From the NCBI GenBank assembly GCA_033032865.1, contig JAWHQI010000520.1:186001-250000 (forward strand): a DNA stretch of 64,000 nucleotides, given 5' to 3'. Shown in pieces: positions 31,101-41,332 of this stretch. Source of the DNA: Dactylorhiza incarnata. Lineage: Eukaryota; Streptophyta; Magnoliopsida; Asparagales; Orchidaceae. The number at the start of each line of letters is the position of its first letter. The first letter of the stretch is position 1. The translations under genes and the position numbers were made by a program. The notes under the pieces are model-generated. The model did no database searches. It was not told where the DNA came from and saw nothing but the letters and a program-made list of their open reading frames with translations.

Positions 31101-33816
31101 TTTAGTGCAAGAGAGTCGGGTTGGATCGGTGCATAAGTACATGGGAGTTCCGGGCACGATTTAGTGCGAGGGACTTTTCTAACACTCCGGAGTTTTGAGA
31201 TAGTTGGTAGGCGCAACTCCCTAACAAGAAGCAAGTGTTGTACAAATTTAAAAAAAAATAGTAATGTAATAATAATAACTTAAAATGGAAGACAACTTCT
31301 TACAAACACCACTGACCTCCTTCGGCATGCGATCAATACGAGAACCGCCGGTGTACAACAGCGACGAGATGGACTCCAACGCACCGGGAATCGCCGCCAC
31401 CCTGAGCGCATTCTCCTTCTTCCCAGCAAGTTTCGACACCACCACCGCAGCTGCCATCCTAATCTCCTCCTCCGCGGGACTCTTCCAGTTCAGCATCTCC
31501 AACAACCTATCCATCGCCGGCGGCGAAGTCCCTATCTTCCTCACCGTCGGTTCCGCAAACCGCCGGTTCGTTGCAAACCGCAACAATATCCTCGTCCCCA
31601 TGAGTTGCTCGTCCGTGGAACCAGACTCCAGCAGCTCTTTGGCAAATCCCACCATGTCCATCTTTATTCCGTCGAAGATGCTTCCGATGATGCAGCGCGA
31701 GTAAGCGTCGTAGAAGAACCGGCGAACAGAAACCATCCCGGTTGGACCGAGGCCGCACTCTCCGTTGACTTCTTCAAGGAGGCGGCGGTGGCTCACCTTC
31801 CACTCCCAGTAAGCTCGCTCCGCGAGAAAAAGGAGTGCTTCGGAGAGGGCTAGACCATAAAATATGTTGAGGGCCGGCCGGCGGTTGCGTTTCGCCGCTT
31901 TGTCGTCGCCGATATCGCCGTAGTCTTGTTGGGCGAGGCGAATTAGGGAGAGGACGACGCAAGAGGTGGCGGAAACTAGCTGCAACCAGTAGAGGAGTTG
32001 GCTGATGCTGCGGGAGAAGAAGGCCCATCTGCCGTTTTGGTGGAGGGAGTCTTCCGGCAACCGCCACTTGCCTTTCACTGTCTCTGAAGTAATAGTATCT
32101 TTACCGGATTCACCGGAAGGAGGATAGTGTAACTGCAAAAGGATAAAAATAACTGTTCGTGAGAAATGAAGTTTACAGTATAAAACTTCTTGTATAAAAT
32201 TAAGTTTGCAGAGTTATTCAAAACATTGTAACAATAAACTAGTGGATGTGAATGTCATATCTTCGGGAAGGATAACTCAATGAGTATTGGTTTTAGGGCC
32301 TGTTTGGGATGGTCGTGGCGTCGCAGATCAAAAAAATGTTTTTAGGCATTTTTGGAAAGTATTAAACCATCAAATTTTGAGAAAAGATAAAAGGAGTTTT
32401 CTGTGTTTTTCATATTTTTTTCTTCTATCTAATTTTCAGAAAAGATAAAAAAGGAGTTTTTTGTGTTTTGCATTTTAGATAAAAGGAGTTTTCTGTGTTT
32501 TTCATATTTTTTTTCTTTCTTCTCACAACTCTGCATCTTAATTCATCTCTTACTACTCCCCTTGTTGCAACATGAGCTTGTGAAGACCATAAGTTCTTTT
32601 CATCGAAAATTAGAAGACGAGCACACATCCATAAGTTCTTTTCATCGAAAATTAGAAGACGAGCACACGTCCTTGCCCAGAGAATCACAGAAAGGAGGTT
32701 GTCTAGCGCTTTGATTCTCTGGTCGCCGGACTTGTGGATGTTGTTGTCTAACGGTGGTCGAACTATGATAATAGCTATTAGCAGTCATTGCAGCGGGTTG
32801 TGTTGGAGTCTATTGTGGTGGTGCATCAGAGCCAAGAGTTTGCATATGACCTTTATTATAGTTTAGGAATCAATATTAAACAAGCAAAACGTTAAAAATT
32901 TATTTCAAATATCCTCGCAAAATTTAAAGACTGATTTAAACATTTTGTCTAATAAAAATGTCAATAAATGAAGAAAAAAATTTAGGTGTCTTTCTCCTAC
33001 TTAATTTTAGGTGGGAGAAACAATATAGTAGTACGATCTGGTATCCTACGGTGGAGTTGTTTTCGCGGAATACTGCAGTATTCTAAAAAATACTGTCATT
33101 ATTGTCAGTAATGACAGTATTTCAATCAATCATGATCTTAGGTACTAGAAAGGCACCTAAAGAATATCTCATAAATGAATTAAACTCTGATTTAGGGCTT
33201 CAATTAAAGAACGAAAGTTGGGATAACAAGTTACCTCCGGGCAGTAGAGGCACATGCGGTCATTTCTCGTATCCGGCGACACCACCGCCGTCTGTACGAC
33301 GGCAGGTCTGCGAGCAGGGCAGGCGAAAAGAAACCGGAAACCGCGGGCGGCGCGGCGAGAAGATGAACGGAGAGCACGAAAGCTAACCGCGCCCGCCTCG
33401 GCTAGTGTCCAGGTAGCCTGGTGCTGCCACTTCAACTCATGGCTTCGGCTAAAAATCCGAGCGCCCTCAACCAGCAAGATGACGGTGACGTACCAAAAAT
33501 CCTTCCGCTCGAGACTAATGGCGAATCCGCCCAAGAGTACGACGGTGGCCCAGATGAATCCCAACGCGCCGATGCCGCTCGCCGCCTTCTCCAGGATCGC
33601 CAATCGGAGGGCGAAAAGGGTTAGCTTCTTCTCCGGAGCCTCGACAGCGGTGGCGGCGGAGTTGTCGGCTGATTTCCGGGGATGATCGGCGGCACCGATT
33701 TCGTCGGGGTTGAGGGCCGGAGTGTCGATTGGGAGGAAGCCGGTGGGCATCCAGGCGTCGGGAGGGAGATTGATGCTAATTAGCCGGTCGGCGCGGTCGG
33801 AATGTTGCTCCGCCAT
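18715..33816 (-). CDS. ARM-repeat membrane protein, 4 exons
   Basis: Joined exons 33816-33235, 32132-31317, 28943-28221 and 19140-18715 give about 848 codons with no internal stop. All three introns are GT-AG and phase 0: donors GAG|GTAACT, GAG|GTCAGT and ACG|GTTAGT; acceptors tttgcag, caagtag and tgacag. Residues 1-60 are polar with a conserved-looking [19 protein letters not shown]. Hydrophobic segments near 81-101, 107-117, 237-259 and 281-298 suggest an N-terminal membrane region. From about 340 to the end the sequence is helical and ARM-like ([49 protein letters not shown]). This fits a plant family of uncharacterised ARM-repeat superfamily proteins of 800-900 residues; the molecular role is unknown. 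An in-frame ATG at 33879 would add 21 residues, but 33816 starts with the polar [12 protein letters not shown] and is preferred. Intron 3 is 9.1 kb and contains a whole copia element. Confidence 0.85.
19141..20772. other. Intron 3, 3' part: AT-rich, no gene
   Basis: AT-rich intron sequence on the exon-4 side of the copia element. At about 19700-19790 there is an actgtcgcgg ... tactgtcactcag patch followed by TA-rich sequence, similar to patches at 18530 and 27750. No open frame of genic composition was found. Confidence 0.6.
20773..21545 (-). repeat. 3' LTR of the copia element
   Basis: TGTTGGAAGCGCG at the left, CCAACA at the right. The purine-rich tract on the minus strand (21546-21556, complement of aactccccctc) abuts it. 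It contains CT-rich microsatellite runs near 21300-21340. Confidence 0.95.
21555..25685 (-). pseudogene. Copia gag-pol polyprotein with one nonsense codon
   Basis: Reads from ATG at 25685 ([20 protein letters not shown]). In order: a Gag domain; an RG/GRG-rich stretch; a CCHC knuckle ([14 protein letters not shown], residue about 298); aspartic protease ([11 protein letters not shown], about 352); the GAG-pre-integrase region ([15 protein letters not shown]); and integrase with HSDIAGPF and [15 protein letters not shown] at 23835-23837 follows directly. The frame then continues unshifted through the integrase glutamate region (AERKN), reverse transcriptase (YVDDM) and RNase H ([19 protein letters not shown]), and ends at 21555. 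The missing codon lies two residues before LFDTF-type integrase sequence. Apart from this stop the polyprotein of about 1,375 codons is complete, so loss of function is recent or conditional. Confidence 0.92.
25734..25744 (-). promoter_or_regulatory. Primer binding site, initiator tRNA-Met
   Basis: On the minus strand this reads TGGTATCAGAG, the standard copia primer site complementary to the 3' end of initiator tRNA-Met. It lies two bases inside the 5' LTR. Confidence 0.95.
25747..26523 (-). repeat. 5' LTR of the copia element
   Basis: Same sequence as 20773-21545 apart from scattered changes, for example an extra G in caccgggcgag, cttcggcgag versus ctttggcgag, and aacaaaagg versus aacaaattaaaagg. 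Element transcription would start here and run leftwards. Confidence 0.95.
26524..28220. other. Intron 3, 5' part: non-coding with GA-rich repeats
   Basis: Contains the GA-rich tandem block at 27100-27600. Beyond it is a ctgtcgcgcggggc ... gtgcactgtcactcg patch followed by a TA run (27740-27805), and AT-rich sequence up to exon 3. No gene was seen. Confidence 0.6.
27100..27600. repeat. GA-rich tandem repeat, ~232-bp unit
   Basis: Two ~232-bp units start cttatcggtgtaatg (27101 and 27333). Each carries attaatatcgaccgttcgat, gagaga runs, the palindromic gtggggcccacaattaag and catctttgaattggagag. A third partial unit follows. The CT-rich complement gives Ser/Leu-rich open frames that are not genes. 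Confidence 0.75.
28221..28943 (-). CDS. ARM-repeat gene exon 3
   Basis: Codes residues 467-707. The acceptor caagtag precedes [15 protein letters not shown] and the exon ends VVQAFST at donor ACG|GTTAGT. It is the core of the ARM domain, with successive Leu-rich helices and a Gly-rich insertion ([12 protein letters not shown]). The alternative acceptor ttgacag eight bases downstream would leave a phase that does not match exon 2, so it was not chosen. Confidence 0.85.
29043..29428. mobile_element. Foldback MITE in intron 2
   Basis: Long terminal inverted repeats: cagttttgactattcgcag at the left pairs with the complement of gcgattagccaaaactg at the right, then tctatgagttattacgcg on both sides. 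Inside are two palindromic modules. One is a perfect inverted repeat with 48-bp arms (29263-29310 and 29312-29359) around a single central base, carrying gttgtagatctcg. It belongs to the same family as 34661-35024. A target duplication was not identified, so edges are approximate. Confidence 0.75.
29429..30639. other. Intron 2 middle: AT-rich, no gene
   Basis: AT-rich sequence with no genic frame. At 29730-29890 tctatttggcatgg/gcttgaga and complementary-looking pieces (catcatagaatg; cattctatgatgg) form an imperfect inverted repeat, possibly another small MITE. Confidence 0.45.
30640..31235. repeat. Duplicated SINE-like repeat in intron 2
   Basis: Two copies (about 30640-30830 and 31000-31165) share gccatccaggttgttg, atggggcagccc, gcataagtacatgggagttc and cgggcac-gtttagtgcgag. 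Between them, 30901-30975 has a tRNA-like pattern: gataattggtaggcg as a box A candidate and GGGTTCGATCC as box B. The phrase ggagttttgagata-ttggtaggcg recurs at 31190. This fits a tRNA-derived SINE with a partial tandem duplication; the family was not identified. Confidence 0.5.
31317..32132 (-). CDS. ARM-repeat gene exon 2
   Basis: Codes residues 195-466. The acceptor ttttgcag precedes [12 protein letters not shown] and the exon ends RIDRMPKE at donor GAG|GTCAGT. It contains two hydrophobic segments ([37 protein letters not shown]) and then the first ARM-like helices ([23 protein letters not shown]). Reading on past the donor meets a stop after about 20 codons, which supports splicing here. 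Confidence 0.85.
32391..33122. repeat. Short repeats and a hairpin in intron 1
   Basis: aaggagttttctgtgttttt recurs three times (32391, 32450, 32481). A 43-bp direct duplication with ttcttttcatcgaaaattag occupies about 32588-32675. A perfect inverted repeat with 14-bp arms, aaatactgtcatta (33088-33101) and its complement (33109-33122), encloses a 7-base loop. No coding sequence was seen in the intron. Confidence 0.65.
33235..33816 (-). CDS. ARM-repeat gene exon 1
   Basis: Codes residues 1-194, ending CLYCPE at donor GAG|GTAACT (phase 0). It holds the polar N-terminus, a Glu/Ala-rich linker and a hydrophobic pair of segments separated by LERKDFWY. Its C-terminal part is Arg-rich ([11 protein letters not shown]). 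The coding DNA is GC-rich compared with the introns. Confidence 0.85.
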
Positions 33817-33960
33817 TACCACAATTAGTGATCGATTAGAACTTAGAAGCTTTGTTGAGGGAGGAGAGAATGGAGACATCGGTTGATTATTTTGAGACGC
33901 TAGGGTTTATATTGAGGGCGGAGGTTGATGCTTTTAAGGAATGATGAAGGAGGCGGTGGC
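33817..33960 (-). promoter_or_regulatory. 5' leader/proximal promoter of the ARM-repeat gene
   Basis: Upstream of the ATG on the minus strand. It contains AAACCCTA (complement of tagggttt at 33901-33908), a telo-box motif frequent near plant transcription starts. No clear TATA box is visible. The in-frame ATG at 33879 would lie within this leader. Confidence 0.4.
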
Positions 33961-34363
33961 CGGGGGGCTTGCCGTGGAGATTTCCGTTCTGGTTGGTAGC
34001 TTGTTTTTGGTTTTAAAAGCTATTGTATTTGGTAATTGTTATTCTCAGATTGTAAATGTCTATCCGCAGATTAACTTTTGCCCAATTTATTTGAGTTTAC
34101 AAATTGTTATATGCAGACCAATTTTAAACTTGTGCAGTCGATGGCTTTGCTCTCCTGTGCATGGCCCGAGAACGAAGGAACATCTCCGACGATCCTCGGA
34201 GCACTTCAATGTGTGTGCGGATCGTGATTCGTAAAATGAATGCATGGATAGAGAACGAGTTGAGGAAGAAAGACGATTTTTTCGATATTCATGTGATTTC
34301 GGTTTGTTTGGGAAGATTTAGATAGCTGGGGTTTATTTGGGAAGGTTTAGATAGCTAGGATTA

Positions 34364-34400
<37 letters not shown>
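34364..34400. repeat. (CT)n(AC)n microsatellite
   Basis: A run of CT dinucleotides passes directly into CA dinucleotides. It lies about 550 bp upstream of the ARM-repeat gene start. Confidence 0.9.
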
Positions 34401-34660
34401 TCTGTGGTGAGGAAGGAGTGACCAAAGTTTTTTTTTGCTTTACTAATCTAGGGATAACCAAAATATCTGGGAATAACAAATTTGACTTTCTTTACGGCTG
34501 CGAATGGACAAAATTTGTGAGTAGACAAACTTGATTTGCAAATAACAACCGCCTTATATTTTTGGAGTTGTGTTATGGGCATACTATTACTACACTATGT
34601 GCTGCCCAAATTAGTATATTTTAATCACGCTAATGACACCAATAGTACGGTTTTTTTTAC

Positions 34661-35024
34661 GGGAGTTGTTAAAGGCATCGCAGTTTTGGCTAGTCGCGCC
34701 GCAATTTCTATGAGTTATTACGCGCCTTTTGGAAATAGACGGGATCTACAACTTTGGTGTTGGAACACTTTTCCTAAAAATGCATGTGCAAGGCGTATTT
34801 CCAAAAATTCACTATAGTTACGCTCATGTTTCAATCAGGCGGCAATACGTCTTGTGTGTGCATTTTTAGGAAAAATGTTCAACACGAAAGTTGTAGATCT
34901 CGACGAGATCTACAACTTTCTTTTCCTAAAAATGCATGTACAAGGCGTATTTTCAAAAGACGCATAATAATTCATAGAAATTGCGGTGTGACTAGCCAAA
35001 ACTGCGGTGCCTTTAACAACTCCC
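34661..35024. mobile_element. Foldback MITE, second copy
   Basis: Starts GGGAGTTGTTAAAGGCATCG and ends with its near-perfect complement (cggtgcctttaacaactccc). The inverted homology continues through cagttttggctagtcgc and caatttctatgagttatta. The inner palindrome gttgtagatctcgacgagat matches the 29-kb copy. The flanking bases show no clear target duplication. Long terminal repeats suggest a Mutator-like or foldback origin, not proven. Confidence 0.8.
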
Positions 35025-35569
35025 AAAGATTACGATTGGGTATCATATTGCTTATAAATTGTAGATGGAACTATCGAAGTTATTCATAGATGAAGATGCA
35101 TATTTATGCTAAGTCAAGTCACACCGGTTCTCTCATTGTGATCAGATTTTATAACACGGAGGCTTCTAAGCTTGCACTATAGTCATATTTATTGTGGTTT
35201 CTTACAATATAATTAACTTAGCAAATCATTAGATGGTGTATGTCCATAAATTTTACTCTTTTCAATCATAATTATAGCGGCGTACGATTAACTTCTAAAC
35301 TCTATTACTAAATGGCATTCAATGGTGGTCGTAAGAAAATTATTCTGTGTGAGTAGAGTACAAAATTATTCAAAAAATAAATCGACAAATATAACAAAAA
35401 TACATCTATATTATATTAATTTCACACAAAAATATGTCTATATTGCATTAACGTCACCTTTCTTTTTAAATATCTTTGATATTATCATACAATAACTTAA
35501 CAAATAACTTGTTTATAAAAAAAATTAAACAACAAATTTGTTTATTAAAAAAGTTTAAATAACCATCTT
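35025..35569. other. AT-rich flank of the nested retroelement stack
   Basis: Towards 35569 this becomes a degenerate tandem repeat of aaacaacaaatttgtttat-type units. The same units resume at 50653, which is consistent with the 15-kb element having inserted into this AT-rich array. Confidence 0.6.
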
Positions 35570-35969
35570 TGTTGAAACCCGGATACCGGTCCAACTGTTC
35601 GAGACTTGTGGGTGACCAAAGGCTACTCGTTTAGTGATCGGCCCACGTGAGACAAAGTGATAAGAAGCTAAAGAGCACGAAGAACAACTCTGAACTGCCT
35701 ATAAACAAGACCCGCGTGTTGCAGCGAGGAGGTCTCGCCACATACCCGGAAGTCTATAGGAACTTCCCCTCCTAAAGCCAATGCTGAGCTTGGCACAAGA
35801 GAGGCAGGCAAGGTACTCGCCCACCATAGGAGGGGTGAAGGTGTCTTCTACTTGTGCCTTGCGGTCTTATTTATAGGCAAATCCAAATGGACTGCGAATA
35901 GCTGCTCCCGCCTTCTGAAGAGGACTGTAGATAGCCGCTCCCGCCTTTTGACGGGATGAAAGTCTGGAC

Positions 35970-36497
35970 TCGCCCAGGTGGAGGAGGTCTTCTGCACTCG
36001 CCCAGGTGGGGGAGGTCTTCTGCACTCGCCCAGGTGGGGGAGGTCTTCTGTACTCGCCCAGGTGGGGGAGGTCTTCTGCACTCGCCCAGGTGGGGGAGGT
36101 CTTCTGAACTCGCCCAGGTGGGGGAGGTCTTCTGCACTCGCCCAGGTGGGGGAGGTCTTCTGACTCGCCCAGGTGGGGGAGGTCTTCTGAACTCGCCCAG
36201 GTGGGGGAGGTCTTCTGCACTCACCCAGGTGGAGGAGGTCTTATGGACTCGCCCAGGTGGGGGAGGTCCTCTGCACTCGCCCAGATGGGGGAGGTCTTCT
36301 GCACTCGCCCAGGTGGGGGAGGTCTTCTGGACTCGCCCAGGTGGGGGAGGTCTTCTGGACTCGCCCAGGTGGGGGAGGTCTTCTGAACTCGCCCAGGTGG
36401 GGGAGGTCTTCTGCACTCGCCCAGGTGGTGGAGGTCTTCTGCACTCGCCCAGGTGGGGGAGGTCTTTTGGACTCGCCCAGGTGGGGGAGGTCTTCTG
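35970..36497 (-). repeat. 28-bp U3 array of the outer element (left LTR)
   Basis: About 19 copies, plus about 7 after the nested insertion (37093-37293), of a 28-bp unit; the complement reads AGACCTCCCCCACCTGGGCG in its core. Copies differ by one or two bases. On the minus strand every unit carries CTGGGCGAGT. The open frames it creates on both strands are repeat artefacts. Confidence 0.95.
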
Positions 36498-37092
36498 TGT
36501 ACAACCCTCATTCTCCGAGGGTAGGCCCATTCAAAGCCACGTAGGCTGAAGTCAAAGTCAAAAGGTCAGCACAGAAGCCGGCAGTCCAAGACACAAGGCA
36601 ACTCAGCCAGCAAGATCAAAGGGCGAGTATAGCGAGCAAGAGGCGAGCTGGGCGAGCAAGGGGCGAGTATGGCAAGCAAGGGGCGAGCAGAGGCGAGCTT
36701 GGGCGAGTATCTCGCGAGTATGGGCGAGTAGCCCTTGTAACTCGCGAGCAGAGGCAGTATCCTCGCCTGTACCCCCCCTAGGATTTCTCTATAAATAGCC
36801 CCCCAGGGGTACTAGAAATGACACTTTTGGAAGTGGTCGAGGTCCCCCCAAGCTGGATACTCGCCATGTCCATGCCCGTCTAGTACCTCGCCCAGCTTTT
36901 GGTTGCGGAGGGGAAGTTTCTCCCAAACTTCCGGGTATGTGGTGGGACCTCCCTGCTGGAACACCTGGGGTGTGCTTAGTCCTTTTCTCTCTCCTATTTT
37001 AGCTATCCGAGCTGTGGAGTTGGACCGCAGGATCAGTAACCTCGGGCTGCATTGATCCGAATTTTGAGGTCAGGATTTTCCTGGCGTCAACA
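36498..37092 (+). mobile_element. Solo LTR of a related element, plus orientation
   Basis: Target duplication TTCTG at 36493-36497 and 37093-37097. Begins TGTACAACCC and ends GGCGTCAACA. It has its own U3 array of gggcgagcaag-type units (36600-36770), TATAAATA at 36790-36797, and the leader block ttccgggtatgtggtgggac shared with the other LTRs of the group. It is most like the LTR at 56882-57453. No internal region remains, so it arose by LTR-LTR recombination. Confidence 0.9.
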
Positions 37093-37474
37093 TTCTGCAC
37101 TCGCCCAGGTGGAGGAGGTCTTCTGTGCTCGCCCAGGAGGGGGAGGTCTTTTGCACTCGCCCAGGCGGGGGAGGTCTTCTGTACTCGCCCAGGTGGGGGA
37201 GGTCTTCTGTACTCGCCCAGGTGGGGGAGGTCTTCTGTACTCGCCCATGTGGGGGAGGTCTTCTGTACTCGCCCAGGTGGGGGAGGTCTTCTGTGTTGTC
37301 CTCATGCATTTCTGATCTCGACGAATTACGGGTTATACACAATCCCCGCTTTTTTCGAGCTCGATACGAGCTCGGAAAAACAATGTAGGACCCGTGGTTC
37401 GGAGAGATGGGCAGTGGATGACATGTCACTCAGTATCCCTCTCAATCCCTTCGCTAGCTGAGCAAGTTCAACTA

Positions 37475-39265
37475 AAATAGATGGAGAAGAGTCGACACCC
37501 TCCAGGAGCGAGGCTCAACTGGAGGCAGAGAAGAATCGACACCTTCCAGGAGCGAGGCTCAACTGGATGTGGAGAAGAGTCGACACCCTCCAGGAGCGAG
37601 GCTCAACTGGAGGTGGAGAAGAATCGACACCCTCCAGGAGCGAGGCTCAACTGGAGGTGGAGAAGAATTGGCACCTTCCAGGAGCGAGGCTCAACTGGAG
37701 GTGGAGAATAGTCGACACCCTCCAGGAGCGAGGCTCAACTGGAGGTGGAGAAGAATCGACACCTTCCAGGAGCGAGGCTCAACTGGAGGTGGAAAAGAGT
37801 CGACAACCTCCAGGAGCGAGACTCAACTAGAGGCAGAGAAGAATCGACACCTTCCAGGAGCGAGGCTCAACTGGATGTGGAGAAGAGTCGACACCCTCCA
37901 GGAGCGAGGCTCAACTGGAGGTCGAGAAGAATCGACACCCTCCAGGAGCGAGGCTCAACTGGAGGTGGAGAAGAATTGGCACCTTCCAAGAGCGAGGCTC
38001 AACTAGAGGTGGAGAAGAGTCGACACCCTCCAGGAGCGAGGCTCAACTGGAGGTGGAGAAGAGTCGACACCCTCTAGGAGCGAGGATCAACTGGAGGTGG
38101 AGATGAATCAACACCTTCCAGGAGCGAGGCTCAACTGGAGGTGGAGAAGAGTCGACACCCTCCAGGAGCGAGGCTCAACTGGAGGTGGAGAAGAGTCGAC
38201 ACCCTCCAGGAGCGAGGCTCAACTGGAGGTGGAGAAGAAGAGTCGACACCCTCTAGGAGCGAGGCTCAACTGGAGGTTGAGAAGAATCGACACCGTCCAG
38301 GAGCGAGGCTCAGCTGGAGGTGGAGAAGAGTCGACACCCTCCAGGAGCGAGGCTCAACTGGAGGCGGAGAGAAGGTCGACACCCTCCAAGAGCGAGGCTC
38401 AACTGGAGGAAGAGAAGAATCGACACCTTCCAGGAGCGAGGCTCAACTGGATGTGGAGAAGAGTCGACACCCTCCAGGCCATTCGCTAGACGAGCGAGCT
38501 CAACTGGAGGTGGAGAAGAGACGACACCCTCCAGGCCATTCGCTAGACGTGCGAGCTCAACTGGAGGTGGAGAAGAGACTAAACTCTCCACGCCGTTCGC
38601 TAGACGAGCGAGCTCAACTGGAGGTGTAGAAGAGTCGACACCCTTCAGGCCATTCGCTAGACGAGCGAGCACAACTGGAGGTGGAGAAGAGTCGACACCA
38701 TCCAGGAGCGATGCTCAACTGGAGGTGGAGAGGAGTCGACACCATCCAGGAGCGAGGCTCAACTGGAGGTGGAGAAGAGACGACACCCTCCAGGCCATTC
38801 GCTAGACTTGCGAGCTCAACTGGAGGTGTAGAAGATTCGACACCCTCCAGGCCATTCGCTAGACGAGCGAGCTCAACTGGAGGTGGAGAAGAGTCGACAC
38901 CATCCAGGAGCGATGCTCAACTGGAGGTGGAGAGGAGTCGACACCATCCAGGAGCGAGGCTCAACTCGAGGTGGAGAAGAGACGACACCCTCCAGGCCAT
39001 TCGCTAGATGAGTGAGCTCAACTAGAGGTGGAGAAGAGACGACACCCTCCAGGCCATTCGCTAGACGAGCGAGCTCAACTGGAGGTGGAGAAGAGACGAC
39101 ACCTTGCAGGCCATTCGCTAGACTTGCGGGCTCAATTGGAGGTGGAGAAGAGACGACACCCTCCTGGCCGTTCGCTAGACTGGCGAGCTCAACTGGAGGT
39201 GGAGAAGATTCGACACCCTCCAGGCCCTTCTCTAGACGAGCGAGAACAACTGGAGGAGGTGCCAA
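37475..39265 (-). repeat. 44-bp and 57-bp internal arrays
   Basis: From 37475 to about 38480 there are some 23 copies of a 44-bp unit containing aggagcgaggctcaactgga and gaagagtcgacaccctcc. From about 38475 to 39265 most units are 57 bp: the aggagcgagg part is replaced by ccattcgctagacgagcgag and the rest is shared. The two unit types alternate near 38690-38990. The array lies just inside the polypurine tract. Its open frames (Arg/Glu/Ser-rich) are not genes. Confidence 0.9.
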
Positions 39266-39427
39266 ACATTTTAGGCTCCTAACGTCGACTAGGTCGCAAC
39301 TCTCTACTCGAGGACTTAGAATTCACTTGAGGGGGCAAGTAGCAGGTATGCATGAGAGGAGCTCGTGCAGTGACCTGGTCCACGACAATACTCTGCTCGA
39401 GGACTTCAACTCGCTCGAGGGGGCAAG

Positions 39428-41259
39428 TGATAGCGAAGATTTAGGATAAATATAATATTCTCCAAATTCTACGAACTATAGGAAAGAGCACCTATCGTTC
39501 ATAACATAGGATATTTAAAACAAATAAATATCAGGTGTCGTATTCCACGGGTCTGTTGACTACTTCTACTCACGCAAATTAATATTATTTTATCGGAAGT
39601 AAAATAGAGTTTTGAAAATAATTAAAAGAAAAGAAACATTTGATCGGGAATCCTTCTAAAGTAAAATATTTCGTAAATCTAGAATTCGAAAGAAATCGAT
39701 TTAGACAAACTTGACCGTGGAGGTTCCCAAAATATGATAGAGCCTCTCTCGAGAGAACTACCACCTAACCTTAGGTTGATCGATTAAGACCCCTCGGCCA
39801 GTCGAAACCCCTAAGCTTGTTTTATGCGGTGAGCCCCACTATTGGATTTGACTCTAATTCGGAAGAATTTCATCACCCTCTCTCGAGGAATGCAAACAAT
39901 TCTTTTTACCGATGAGCGATCTACCGTATTTACGGATCTCTCGATACACTAAAATATGGATCAAACTTGATTTTCATACACTAGAAATATGAAACCAATA
40001 ATTGCAAATCATCGGTAAATCTTAATTTCCAAATTCAAACTAAGAATAAAAGATTACGAAATATAAAAGCTTAGGAAATCATCCGATCAAATGCTATAAA
40101 ATTAGTTAAACATGATTTAAAAAGAAAAACAATTTTATTTCTAAGAAAAGAAATGACACTTACAAGAAATAAAATTCTAAACTAAGAATTAAGAAGTGCA
40201 AGACAAAAAGTAAATTGCATAAATAAAATTATACTAATAAAATGCAGGAAAACTAAGCTAAGAATGATCCAATCGAAGCATGGACTGGATGCCTCTTTTC
40301 CTTTGAATCCTTGCTCTTTTTATAGGTGAAAATCCCATATATAATCATCCAAGGAAGTAAATGATGGTGGCTTTTGAAACTCCAAGAGGAATAAAGAATT
40401 TCGGCAACTTGCATGGAGCTTGTATCCATTAAATATGATTACCGGGTTACATGGGCACTTCATGGAGGAATTGAAGGGATGCATTAAAAGAATTTAATGG
40501 CTGCATGTATTGGATTAAAAAGAGAACCAACTGCTTGAAATTAATTGGTGGCTGCATTGATTGGAGAGATTATGAAATGGCAAATTCATGAAAAGGAGCT
40601 CTTGGTGAAATTAAGTGGGCTGTATTTAATTAAATAAATGTGGACGGTTATGGTATTGAGAATTGAAAGTGGCTGCATTATTATGGAGGAATGTGAATGG
40701 GTTGAACGGGTAATTGATTTGAAGAATTTAAGTGGTGGAGGGAGTTGAAGTTGGAGATAGACAGTTGTGTGCATGGAGAAATGAAAGTGGCGGCTTGGAT
40801 TAATGAGGTGGCAGCTATTTTGATTTGAATTAATAAAAAGTTGGTTGCATTAAAATGGGTCCGGCTTCATGCATGGGATTTAATAGAAGGTGGCGGCGAT
40901 GGCGCGCACGTGGCGGTGGCATGAAATTATATTGACGAGTGCAGCTACAATTCTTGAGCTCGGCCAACGCGACAACATTCGCAAGACATCATCATCCAAC
41001 GCCAAGACCGCGACCGCGATATTATATATATAATTTTTGACAAAATTCTAGAAATAAGGTTGACAGCGGGCTTTTATGTCGAGACGTGCCAAAATTCCCC
41101 CAGGCCTGTCATAAAATAATAATAATATAATATTAGCATAATTTATAATAAAAAGTATTTAAAAAGCAAATTGACATATTAATAAGTGAAAATATATATT
41201 TTTTTATATGAAAACTAATATTTTTACATTAATAAGTTAAGCTAAATTATGCGTTATCA
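39428..41259 (-). mobile_element. Solo LTR, 1.83 kb
   Basis: Target duplication GCAAG at 39423-39427 and 41260-41264. Termini TGATAGCG...GCGTTATCA form a short inverted repeat (TGATA/TATCA). A TATAAAAAG box on the minus strand (about 40316-40325) suggests minus orientation. No primer site, polypurine tract or protein was found, and the ends flank one LTR only. Termini and internal ctctctcgagaga-type phrases resemble 58369-59742. The superfamily is not determined. Composition is AT-rich against the GC-rich host array. Confidence 0.85.
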
Positions 41260-41332
41260 GCAAGTAGCCGGTATGCAGGAGAGGAGCTCGTGCAGTGACC
41301 TGGTCTACGGCAACTCTCTGCTCGAGGACTTC

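Larger units (their letters stand above)
35570..37339 (-). repeat. 3' LTR of the outer element, split by a solo LTR
   Basis: Matches the right LTR at 49383-50647, including ggataccggtccaactgttc, the tacccggaagtctataggaa block and a TATAAATA box on the minus strand (35868-35875). A 28-bp array lies upstream of the box (35970-36497, resuming at 37093-37293). It ends gacgaattacgggttataca, next to the polypurine tract. The insertion 36498-37092 interrupts the array. Confidence 0.9.

Noticed and set aside
33254..33685. A 143-codon plus-strand frame
   Set aside because: Antisense of ARM-repeat exon 1.
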